A stretch of 64,000 nucleotides of DNA from Hysterium pulicare CBS 123377 (taxonomy: Eukaryota > Ascomycota > Dothideomycetes > Hysteriales > Hysteriaceae). The translations under genes were made by a program, and so were the position numbers. Every line of letters starts with the position of its first letter. Within the stretch, counting starts at the first letter, position 1. The stretch covers positions 62,001 through 126,000 of the forward strand of contig AJFK01000311.1 in the NCBI GenBank assembly GCA_000467715.1, given 5' to 3'. The notes below the pieces were generated by a model. That model had not been told where the DNA came from and searched no databases. It saw only the letters and a list, made by a program, of their open reading frames with translations. Positions 42,857 to 52,698 of the stretch are shown here, one piece after another.

Positions 42857-44540
42857 GGTCGTTGTTAGTAGATTTCCGGTGTTGGAAGATATTGAAAGGA
42901 TAAACAGTGGGTATTGGTCGTTGGTGGTTGACTATGCGGATGCTGTTTGATGAAGAAGTAGTGGAAGTGTCAAAGAGGGAAATTTATGTTGTTTCCAGAC
43001 ATGCTGGTCTAGTAGCCCTGCATTCACACATCGGCTTACTTCACTAGTCGCAGCTATCGGAAGAGGAGCGGTAGAATAGGTTGCTTGAGATGAGGAAAAA
43101 TCACACATGGAAAACCACTCCATGCAAGGTGGCCTTGGTGGACGCTGAACGGTTAGCCTCCGTGCCACAGTAGAAATCCATTTCACCTCACTAGGACTAT
43201 TCTAGCATATCTACTAGTCTTAAACTCTATTCTCATATTCTCTAGAAAACTAGTAACTTTTCATCTTGATAGAGCTTGAACAGACTTTGCGTTTGAACCT
43301 GAACTGGACCGCCAAACCAGATTAGGAGAGTCACGTGGGTGGATGAAGGGCGAGTTCTTCGGAGCAGGCACCGCTCCTAACAACAACAGATGTCAAAGTT
43401 TTCAATTGACAGGACACTGACAGGAGACATATGCCATGTCAACTAGACTCTATTCTCGGTTGGCTGGAGAAGCAGTCTTCCAGCACGTTATGTCCAGTAT
43501 ACCATGGACGTGTGCATTTGCATCGAAATCTCCGTGTGGAGTACGTGTGCTACCTGGATAAGTCATGATTCGCAATATCATTCGTTCTCCATTTTTCATT
43601 GCAAAATCCGGCTTCGTCATCTTTAGTAGATTGGACTTGGTGAGTTGGTCGGATAGCCTTTCAGGGAACCCCCGCACAAGGGAGTCGCAGTGGTGTCTTC
43701 AGCGATATTCGGGGGACAGGTATGGCTGCACTCGACAACATGTACAGATATGCAAGACTGCACCAAAGTGACCACTTCTTCACCATCGAATGGACCGGTG
43801 AGGGGCATTGCCTGAATCCTAGCGTGCCGCCAATGATATGGAGCAGCATTCGACTGCGCCTCAGGGCCCTCGGGCGGAAAGTCGCACTGTCGGCGGGGTC
43901 GTTGTAGAAGCTGCGACGGTGAGAAGAACAGAAACAGTCAGATGACGAGAAACTCAGCTCCGGCTCATTCCTGGCCTTCGTCTCTTGTATTCGCTGCGTT
44001 GCTTTGCGTTGCTTTGCGTTGGCCGCCGCTTCTGCCCGGCATTGGGGTCCAAACAGCGTGACACTGACAGCTTTCTTGTTGGCTTCGTCGCATGACATCA
44101 GCGCCCGTCGGAAGACTCCTCCACCAGCCACCCTCCCACCCACACAGCACGCAACTCTTAACCAGCCAAGAGTCCAGCAGTGCCTACCACCTACCACCTA
44201 CCATCCTCGACTCACCGGCAGAGGGCGCCCCAAGTCATTCAAATACCAACGGTGGCCTCGTCCACGCAACACCAACATCCCCCTACGAGTCGCCCTCCTT
44301 CATCTTTCGCCGCACAATCATTCTTCGTTCAACACCCCACTCCGCCTGCGCGCGAAGTCCATCCATTCGAGTCAAATCAATCACCGGTATATTTCCCTTG
44401 CCCTCTGATCCACTGCCCCGCCGTCATTCTAACCATGAGGCTGTCTTTAGATCGACTACATCCGACTCTTCCATCACCCGCTGCACGAGAATCGACCATA
44501 AGCGTCCCACTTCACTTTGCGAGAGAGCCCAACTTTCACC
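42857..44540. other. Intergenic, no supported gene
   Basis: 1.7 kb between the cysteine-rich array and the DUF3824 gene. The last 450 bp, from about 44090, are strongly pyrimidine-rich on the plus strand, as in a long 5' leader of a highly expressed gene; overlapping frames there (44092-44790) are a by-product. The tandem pair TTGCGTTGCTTTGCG lies near 44000. No other gene recognised. Confidence 0.5.
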
Positions 44541-46256
44541 ATGTCTGAGTACGGTTACGACGACCGCCCCCGTCGGCAGACCCGCCGCACTCGAGAACGA
44601 GAGCCAGAATACGTCCAAGAGACCACATACATCGAGCGAGGAGGCAAAGGCGCTCCCGTCCGCGATCTTGTCTACCGTCCTCGCGAAGACAGTATCGAGG
44701 ACATTCCCCGCGATTTCCCACCTCCCGGTGCCGAGTACAGACAACGTCGCTACAAAGAGACTTGGGAGCCACGACGTGCGAAATCGGTGAATCATCGTGA
44801 TCGTGACTATGATGATCAATCCGAGTATTCGTACGATCGTCGCGACCGCCCAAGACGTAGCCGCCGCGATGACCGTGACGGCTATCATTCCGACGAATAC
44901 GAGAGACCTCGCCGTGAGCGTCGCAAGTCTGTTGTCGATAACATCAAAGAATTTGCCGAAGGTGCTGGTCTCGGAGGAGTTATTGGCGCTGTTACCGGCA
45001 AAGGCCGAAGCCGTAGCCGATCTCGACACCGAGGGTACGACAGCGATCGACATGACCGCCGCAGCCGTCGCTATAGTTCAGATTCTCGAAGCCGATCCGG
45101 AGGCCGTGGCAAGTCCGAGAAGAAATGGGAACAAGCCGCCAAAGCAGCCATAGTTGCAGGCGCCGTAGAAGCCTTCCGCAGCCGCAAGGAGCCTGGCAAA
45201 TGGGCCGGTGACAAAGGCCAACGTGTCGCCACGGCTGCTTTGGGTGCTGCTGGTATCGACAGCCTTGTCGACAAGGATCCCGACCGCAAGAGTAAACGTC
45301 ACGTTGCCGAAGCTGCCATTGGTGGTCTTCTTGCCAACCGTCTTGCCAACGGCGCTCGTTCTCAATCCCGGGGTCGTGATAGATCCACATCAGGATCTCG
45401 AGGTGGCCGTTCTCGCTCCCGATCCCTCTTCGGCCGTAATCGTTCCCAGTCTCGTGGACGTGACGGCGGCGGCGGCAACAGCAACACCATTCGCGATGTA
45501 GCTGGCGCCGGTGCCGTTCTCGCAGCCGGAAAGGCTCTCTACGACCGTGTCCGGTCCAAATCTCGGGCCCGACGTGAACGATCTCGATCTCGCAGCGTAT
45601 CTAGTGAAGACAGTTATGTTCCCTCTCGCTCCCGACGCAACAGGGGCCGCAATATGGACGAGTACGACGAAGAACCTCAACAAGGCGGCAACGCTAACCG
45701 TAGCTTAGCTACGACCAAGAAGCGAGATAGTAGCTCGGACTCTGTGTCGACAACGGATATGGAGAACCAGCGCAAAAAGATGAGAGGTAAGGAACTTCTT
45801 ACTGCCGGGTTGGCCACTGTCGCGACGATCCACGCCGCGCACGGTGTATATTCATCCATGGTGGCGTCTGAGAAGCGCCGCAAGCTCGTGGGGGAGGGAG
45901 AAATGTCTCCAGAAGAAGCTCGCAAGCGCAAATCGAAGAATATGTTGCAGGATGCGGCGGCCGTCGGCATCGCTGCCTTAGGTATCAAGTCGGCATTCTC
46001 GGAATGGAAAGAGATGAACGAGCAGCGCCATACGGTCCACGAGCTTGAAACGAAGAGAAGGAAGCGCAGAAAGGCGCGTGAGAAGCGCGAGAAGGAGGCC
46101 CGGCACAATGCCCTTTCAGGTGTTAACGGTGCTAATATGTTTGCCTATCCTGTAGCTGCCCCCCAACCCTATCCGACTACCTATGCGGATGCAAACCCCT
46201 ATGCTGCGCCAATACCCGCTCCACCCATGGGAGTCCCTCCCAATGCGAGATATTAG
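44541..46256 (+). CDS. DUF3824-type RS-rich protein
   Basis: A single exon of 571 aa starting MSEYGYDDRPRRQTRRTR. It is rich in Arg, Ser and Asp with many RSRSRSR-type dipeptides. Between these lie three or four alanine/glycine-rich hydrophobic stretches: GAGLGGVIGAVTGK, AAKAAIVAGAVEAFRSRKEPG, VAEAAIGGLLANRLANGA and VAGAGAVLAAGKALYDRVRSKSRARR, plus LLTAGLATVATIHAAHGVY. This alternation is characteristic of the fungal DUF3824 (PF12868) proteins. The ending is Pro/Tyr/Ala-rich. Function unknown; the glycine-zipper-like helices could insert in or bind a membrane. Confidence 0.85.
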   Translation: MSEYGYDDRPRRQTRRTREREPEYVQETTYIERGGKGAPVRDLVYRPREDSIEDIPRDFPPPGAEYRQRRYKETWEPRRAKSVNHRDRDYDDQSEYSYDRRDRPRRSRRDDRDGYHSDEYERPRRERRKSVVDNIKEFAEGAGLGGVIGAVTGKGRSRSRSRHRGYDSDRHDRRSRRYSSDSRSRSGGRGKSEKKWEQAAKAAIVAGAVEAFRSRKEPGKWAGDKGQRVATAALGAAGIDSLVDKDPDRKSKRHVAEAAIGGLLANRLANGARSQSRGRDRSTSGSRGGRSRSRSLFGRNRSQSRGRDGGGGNSNTIRDVAGAGAVLAAGKALYDRVRSKSRARRERSRSRSVSSEDSYVPSRSRRNRGRNMDEYDEEPQQGGNANRSLATTKKRDSSSDSVSTTDMENQRKKMRGKELLTAGLATVATIHAAHGVYSSMVASEKRRKLVGEGEMSPEEARKRKSKNMLQDAAAVGIAALGIKSAFSEWKEMNEQRHTVHELETKRRKRRKAREKREKEARHNALSGVNGANMFAYPVAAPQPYPTTYADANPYAAPIPAPPMGVPPNARY

Positions 46257-46862
46257 GCTGTCTCTTTGTTTTCCCTGCTCTCTTTTCCTTATCTTTCTTC
46301 GGTTTTTGTTGTGAGAAGGCTTCGTGGTTTCTCTATTTTGGTCAGTCAAAAGAAATATTCGGGTTGGATTCTGCAAAGAAAGCCACGTTCTAATGTGTGT
46401 CCCCAGCGTTCCATTCACAGGTTCCCCTTCCTTTCATTACCCAGCACGACCCACCATTTTGTTTTTGAGCAGGTACAAGGATGAGAACACGAGCTTTACG
46501 ACCCAATGTCTTCCTTTATGTCGGTCTCATAGGCTGGAGCAATCACGACGAAGGGAATTACGGAGATATACTATTATGAGTGGGATCATGGTTCTTTTGA
46601 TGGTTTTACTCTTTCTTTCTAGACATTGGGGGAGTGGTGTCGGGTCCCTGTTTTTAACGACTCTATGATGAAATCATGAAATAGAATTGAAATGAACATT
46701 CCTTTGTTCAATGTCACGTCACGTCACGTCACGTGCGTCTCGTCTAGCGCATTGTAAGTGAGATGTGGGAGATGAAATAAACAAATCCGGTTTTCGATTT
46801 CGATTGCTTAGAAACTGATAATCGAGCATCAATCTGGTATCAACATCATTAGCTAGAAAAAT
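46257..46862. other. Intergenic between convergent genes
   Basis: 606 bp holding the 3' ends of the DUF3824 and CLC genes. A short tandem repeat of TCACG (four copies, about 46714-46734) ends in a CACGTG E-box. No gene recognised. Confidence 0.5.
46714..46734 (+). repeat. TCACG pentanucleotide microsatellite
   Basis: Four tandem TCACG units followed by TG, creating a CACGTG E-box at the end. It lies in the shared 3' flank of two convergent genes. Confidence 0.8.
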
Positions 46863-49375
46863 TCAATCTTCGTTTCCCTCTTTCAGTTCCTCCAGAAATC
46901 CGACAAGCCTCTTCTTGATCACAACCCCAACCAGCCCACAGGTGCCTTCTTCAACAATACACAGATATCTCAACCCCAACCTCGAAAACATCTCAACGCA
47001 ATACTCCAACGGCGCCTTGTTGCATATCGTGAGGGGTGTCCTGTCCACAAACGGCGTCAAGTCAATTTCCAGCGTCTCGGGCGCTGGATCCGGGTCCGCT
47101 GGGTGACCCAGAAGTCGAATTTGGAAATCGGTCTGAGAGGCGGATGAGGGCGGGGAGAGGGGCGGGGGACACAGTTTCGTAAGACCGAATTCGAGTTCGG
47201 ATTCGGAGAGATAGCCTTGGAGGATGGGAGGGCCACCCTGAAAGGGCGATTGAACGAGGACGAGCCCGGCGTCCATGAGGCCGCGTTTGTGGAGTTGATG
47301 CAGCTTCTTCTGCAGCGTGGCGCGAGAGACGGTATTCGATTGCGGGACGACGACGGTGATTTCGTCCATTGTCTGCTTTGGGGGGATGAGCTTCTCGACG
47401 AGCATGTTGTGCTTTCGGACGATGGAGATGGCGTGATCCGGGTCGAGGAAGGGGTGGCCGAGAACGGTTTGGGCGAGGTCGTAGACGCCTTCTTCGCTGA
47501 AGGCGTCGGCGACCCATTTCGCGACGAGGATCGCTACCATGTGCGGGACGATGTACTCGAGTTCTCCGGTGAGCTCGAACATAATGACGCAGAGGGAGAT
47601 GGTCATGCGAGACACGCCGGCTAGGAAGGCTGCAGAGCCCACCATGGCGAAGATGCCAGGAGATATGGACGTGATCGGTTGACCGATTAGACGGCCGAAA
47701 AGGGCACCAGCGTCTAGAGCTGGGATAATGACGCCTGAGGGGACTTTGCAGCCGAAAGTGATGATCGTGAGGATGAGTTTCACGAGAGTGCCATAGGTGA
47801 GCCAACCTATGTAGCCCCAATTTGTCGTACTCTCTGCCTCGTTGGAGCAGACCCAAGAATTTGTTTTCGATTCAGCCGAACGGCAGTCCACGAGAAGGTT
47901 CTTGATGATGACGTCTCCTGGTTCTCGAGTCAACGGATTTGGAAATTGGAGGAGAGCAGTAGCAAGTACGACTAGGAAGACCTCGAAGACGGGATGATTC
48001 TTGATGATAGGATAGGTACGGAACCACTTCGACCACTTGAAGTTTGCTTTGCAGAAGACGCCACCGAAGACACCTCCCGCTATTCCCAGAAGTACGAATA
48101 CGACGTAGTGGGTTGGTTCGTATGAGGTACCGTAATTCGTTTCGAAGAGCACAAGTTTGCCCGTTCCAGTGGGATTGAGAGCTCTGAGAACCATGGCCGC
48201 GAAGAGGGAGCAGAGAAAGGCGCGCCAAAGAACTTTTCGGGGAAAATAAGTTGATATCTCTTCGTAAGAGAACAGAACCCCTCCTATAGGAGCTCCAAAA
48301 GCGACACTGAGACCAGATGCACAGGCAGCAGAGAGCAGCTCTCGAAGCTTGCGCCCATTCTCCCGATACTTGGGAAACCACTGGGCTACGAGATATCCAA
48401 CACAAGTGGATATATGAACAAAAGGCCCTTCCTTTCCCCTGATGGCAAGATTAGTAATTGAGAATGAAGCTGAACAGAATGATGACCTACAAACACATTC
48501 CCGTCGAGACAGCAAATATGGCTCCGAACGCTTTTACTAAAAGCACCTTGAGGTCCAGGAAATTAGGAATGACGAAGCCAGAGAGGATAGTCTTGATTTC
48601 TGGGATTCCAGAACCAGCAGCCATGTACATAGACTTCCCAGATGCCTGAGACTTGCTTTGAGCGGCGGCATCTATTCCATTCACTTTATCCTCTTTCTCG
48701 GGTGCAACGGCCGGCAAAGAACTTTTCGTAAGCATAGTTGCGCTGGAGCTGATGACGCCGAATACAAGAGCTGTCCCAATATATATGGCAAAAGAACCCC
48801 AGTAGTTACTCGTCCAGACTTTGAAGTGTTTACAATAGTCCGCTGGTTCTGAAGATTGAATTCGTAGAAGAGGCGTTTTACCTTCACAGCATGCTTCTCG
48901 ACTCAGGAACGGATTGCTGGTGCAGTAGCCTAGTTTCCAATCCGAGACTGTTGCTACACCCACATCGACGACGAAGGCCACGCACGCTGTCAGGGTTCCG
49001 ATGATCGCGGCTGCTATCCATCCCGAGCTGGCTTCAAATGCAGAGATCAAGTTGTAACGAAGACCTTTGCGGGAATTGATATAACGGAAACGGTAGGAAT
49101 CTTTTACCTGGCTCGCAGCATCAGTCAATGTCATGATATCAAACATTGAGAGTAAGAACTACCAAATCATGAAGCCAATCAATCGTCGTGTAGTCATTAT
49201 ATGGCAGCCTCTCTCCAACCGTACTCCCAGCCAACTGCTGCTCTTCTTTCGTCACGGCCGACGAAATGATAGACTGCGCTTCTGCATCTTGCTGGATCTG
49301 ACTCAGTCGGCGGTCATTGGCAGCATGATAGAGTAACGCGGTGCGCTCAGTAGCAGTCTCGACATCCTGAGGCAT
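46863..49375 (-). CDS. CLC-family voltage-gated chloride channel/exchanger
   Basis: Three minus-strand exons, 49163-49375, 48491-49107 and 46863-48438, encode 801 aa. The N-terminus carries the TIDWLHDL then VKDSYRFR motif of fungal CLC proteins. The pore has GSGIPEIKTILSGF, the gating-glutamate motif GKEGPFVH (Glu280) and GAPIGGVLFSYEE. The later parts include SAAFLAGVSRMTISLCVIMFELTG. The C-terminus has two CBS domains (about 600-670 and 740-795; RTPLTICNKAPLEYCVEMF). The gating glutamate suggests a chloride/proton exchanger like yeast Gef1, in endosome, vacuole or Golgi membranes. Splice sites are canonical; the second junction needs the GTAGGT donor at 48490 to give CLGKEG. Confidence 0.93.
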
Positions 49376-50445
49376 GATTGCAATTGAGTGCAGATGGCAG
49401 CTTGCCCTCTAGGCGTCTGCAGAGAGAAAAAACGAGAGACATGGTTTATGAAGATCTGGGGTTCGAGATAGAGCTCATGCACCTGTGACGCACTACGGCA
49501 GATGCTATGCGAATTGGCTTATCAAGGCCGCGGAAATGTAAAATGAATGTTTTTGCTGAAGCCTTGGTAGGGCAGAGATAAGGGACGGAAACCCATGCCA
49601 AGCTTGTCGATAGTCGATCTACCTAGGGAGAACGTGACTTTTCTACGCCCAACAACTAGACCCATTAGAGGAGCAATCGACAATATCATAACCTTACTTT
49701 AACCGCCTTAAATCGATTCTGACTGCCTTAAGACATAAGCAATCCAATTCACAACAGTTGCTTCACATCATATATTAACACTGTGTTTGGGATATGATCT
49801 CATTAATGATTTAGTGCGTCCGCTGATGGGCGCGTATGCCTGCAGCAGTGTAAGGCATATATGTGATTAGCATACACAGTTCACATCCTCCCGAAATACT
49901 CAGTCGCCAACCCTTGGCACTGAAAAAAAAACCCATGCAGTCCATATAGACAACAATGCAGAAGAAGAAAGGAAAAGAGCCTGGCGAACGGCTGTCGAAG
50001 GATATCTACAAGCGTGGTGATCGACGACTTCTGCGTCGGGTATCTGTAGCGACCGGCGCGAAGCCTTCGTTGCTTCGGCTTTTGCTGGTGCAATAATTCG
50101 ACATGGAAACAGGATAGGAGAGGTATAGTGCAGTGAATCAGAAGCGCAAGCGCCAGTTGCAGGTGCAGGCTGCGAAACACCAGCAAAAGAAATAGAAATT
50201 GGAAACGCCCGGCGCTAGTGATGCATGCATGGAGGAAAAGGCGAAAAGATCAAGTATGAAAACTCAGGAAATAGTTCATCATGGACAACAACTTGTCGCT
50301 TTTGGTGCGTCCCTTTCGGCCGTGTAAATGAAGAAACCCGCTCGGAATCCCGTCTCTTGTTCCCATTGATGACCCGAGGACCTATTAAATAAGGAAAGGT
50401 CTTGATGATATTAATGATAAGCAACTGAACAGGGAGTTACTGCTC
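49376..50445. other. Intergenic, no gene seen
   Basis: 1.07 kb between the CLC gene's start and the kelch gene's end, both minus strand. It should include the CLC promoter and leader. The short frame at 49881-50186 has no recognisable family. Confidence 0.45.
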
Positions 50446-52698
50446 TCAGTTCCCGGCTCCTAGATTCAACCAAGACATGTCTTGGTTTCCGACTTTCCGT
50501 CTTGAGCCTGCTTCTGGTTCGGGTATTCCGCGTGGGAATACAGTGACTGTACTGTCTCGTTCTTCTGCAGGTCCAAAGCGGCCTGGGTAGAACGAAGTAG
50601 TGTTACTCTTTGGATAGTAGGAGCTAGCTCCGTCGTTGAAATAAAAGGAACTCGTCCCGTCTCTGGCTTCACTTGCGCTGTCTGTGTAGGCGCTGCTTGG
50701 AGGGCGGTGATTGAATGGATTACCAGACACCGGCGTCCAGCTTGTCGCTGCATTGCGTGTATAGCCAGCAGTGCTGTCATCGTGATCTAGACTGGATACT
50801 GAACTACCAGTTGAATTTGCTCGTGCAAGTTCTGCTTGCATGGGCTGACCCGGTAGATTTTCTCTCGAATGTCCTAGTGTTGGACTTCCGGTCGCTACAC
50901 GGCTGATGCGCTGTCTGTCGAATTTATTGTAGTTGACGTCTAGTGGAGGTATCATCTGTGGTTGACTTATGATACGAGAGTCGGTGTACTGAGACTCGCT
51001 AGCAGCACTGGTTCTGTCGGACGTGTAAGTCGTTCTCCCAGACGGCATGTTTGCAAGATTCGTAGCCTCGTTGTTAGCGAAATATCGACTCCATCCGGAG
51101 CTACGACTTCGGCCCAGTGTGGTGGCAGTTGGAGGAGCCGGCCGAATGTTTGCCGTTTGAGAGGGTGTTTGCTTTTCAGCAACGACCGGCGGGATTTTCT
51201 GATCGAGTTTGGACATCTCGACAGGATCGGAGTAACCAAGGGAACTTTTCTTTGTGACCAACCCGGCAGTACTGGCATCGCTTCCTAATGGGCCCAGGCC
51301 TCTCTTGTGACTGGTATCAGCTCGACCGCTCATGATGGCCAGCGACGTCTGTGAAGCATTCAAATCAGTATGATATTTGTGTCCGACTGATCCACCAGCT
51401 TCACTCATGAACTCGGTGCCACGATCTGCGAAGCTCAAACGGTCTTTCTCAATATACCCAGTCGCACGGGCCCGTTTAGCCTTTTCCCGTTTCCATCTGA
51501 GTAGTAGGAGGAGGATAACGAGGATCGCGGCGATACCAAAGATGGCACCAAGCGTGCCCCCTAATACAGTAAGCATGCGATTTTTATTATTAGAAGAGGC
51601 GGCGGGAGCGGCCGCAGCTGTAGCTGTTGCTGATGGAGTCGCCGATGATATAGCAGTAGGAGATGGGCTTGAGGTCGGTGTAGATTGTATGATGACTTGT
51701 GAGCCTGCGAATAGCTCGGTTGCGTTGACCCAAGCATTTGCTTTCTGGTCAAAGATGCATAATGGATCTTCCGCACTCCCGCCACTGACTACGGCGACGT
51801 AGTTTGGATCCTGCGCAATGGAGAAACCTGACCGAGTTGTTGTCGGTGCAAATGATGCATTATACGACGGCCAATCGCTTATGGTGAGATCTCTTTTGAT
51901 TTTTTTCGAGGGTGGTCCAACGACTGTACCCGGAGCTGCCACAACTCCACCTGCAGTCAACAGCGCGAGACGAGTAACTTTGTTCGGGCTGACGCTCATA
52001 TCGTATGTCTCGAGTACTTTGCTTCCATCGTCGCCAAAGATAATAGTACTCTGGATTTGCACTTGGTTCGTGAAAGGTTGATCGAGCGTCACACCAACAT
52101 CCTGCCAACCAGCTTCCGGGCTGAATGTGAACACTGCCTCATTTTGATCTCCTCCTCCAAACATGACTGCGCGACTGTCGTCCCAAGGCAGCAGCATAGG
52201 TTTGACCGCAGGCGGCGCAGTCGAGCTGAATGATGTGACCCCAAAGGGAGCGACTGTAGAAATGACAAAGGTCTGGGAGGAAGGTCCTTCATCTCCTGTT
52301 GTTTGAGATCCAGAGTAAAGGAGAATTGATTGTGAAGCGTTGAGAAATGCGGCGGCGTGATTCTGTCGGTTCTGTGTCACTGGGACGACAGGTGTGACCC
52401 ATTCCCATTTTTGATCTGCAAACGAAAACTTTTGAAGTCCGGGGTAGTTCCAGCTGCTTGCTGTGTCGTTCACGGATCCTCCTACAATGTACAGTACGGC
52501 TGCATTTGGGTCACCTCCAGGTACGGCCCTCACACATTGTCCTCCTGTAACCGAAACTCCCATGGGTAAATCCTGCCATTCTGCTCCTTCCGATAGATTT
52601 AACGACTGGAATCCTTGAGGTGAATAAGCATAAAGAGTGTGATTGTTGATGACTGAACAGTGACCGGTCAATGGATGTATGGGTTGCGGCAGACCCAT
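50446..52698 (-). CDS. Kelch-type single-pass membrane protein
   Basis: A frame of 750 aa from the ATG at 52698. The first 330 residues form degenerate kelch-like beta-propeller blades (HCSVINNHTLYAYSP, VLYIVGGSVND, ILLYSGSQT, AVMFGGGDQN). A Ser/Thr-rich stalk leads to one membrane helix (about 375-398, TLGAIFGIAAILVILLLLL). The cytoplasmic tail of about 350 residues is Ser-rich and low-complexity. The order resembles fungal surface kelch proteins. The proteins I know of this type open with a signal peptide; none is present here, so an upstream exon is probably missing. A candidate acceptor (TTCGGTAG) lies just before 52719. Confidence 0.75.
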   Translation of the reverse strand: MGLPQPIHPLTGHCSVINNHTLYAYSPQGFQSLNLSEGAEWQDLPMGVSVTGGQCVRAVPGGDPNAAVLYIVGGSVNDTASSWNYPGLQKFSFADQKWEWVTPVVPVTQNRQNHAAAFLNASQSILLYSGSQTTGDEGPSSQTFVISTVAPFGVTSFSSTAPPAVKPMLLPWDDSRAVMFGGGDQNEAVFTFSPEAGWQDVGVTLDQPFTNQVQIQSTIIFGDDGSKVLETYDMSVSPNKVTRLALLTAGGVVAAPGTVVGPPSKKIKRDLTISDWPSYNASFAPTTTRSGFSIAQDPNYVAVVSGGSAEDPLCIFDQKANAWVNATELFAGSQVIIQSTPTSSPSPTAISSATPSATATAAAAPAASSNNKNRMLTVLGGTLGAIFGIAAILVILLLLLRWKREKAKRARATGYIEKDRLSFADRGTEFMSEAGGSVGHKYHTDLNASQTSLAIMSGRADTSHKRGLGPLGSDASTAGLVTKKSSLGYSDPVEMSKLDQKIPPVVAEKQTPSQTANIRPAPPTATTLGRSRSSGWSRYFANNEATNLANMPSGRTTYTSDRTSAASESQYTDSRIISQPQMIPPLDVNYNKFDRQRISRVATGSPTLGHSRENLPGQPMQAELARANSTGSSVSSLDHDDSTAGYTRNAATSWTPVSGNPFNHRPPSSAYTDSASEARDGTSSFYFNDGASSYYPKSNTTSFYPGRFGPAEERDSTVTVFPRGIPEPEAGSRRKVGNQDMSWLNLGAGN

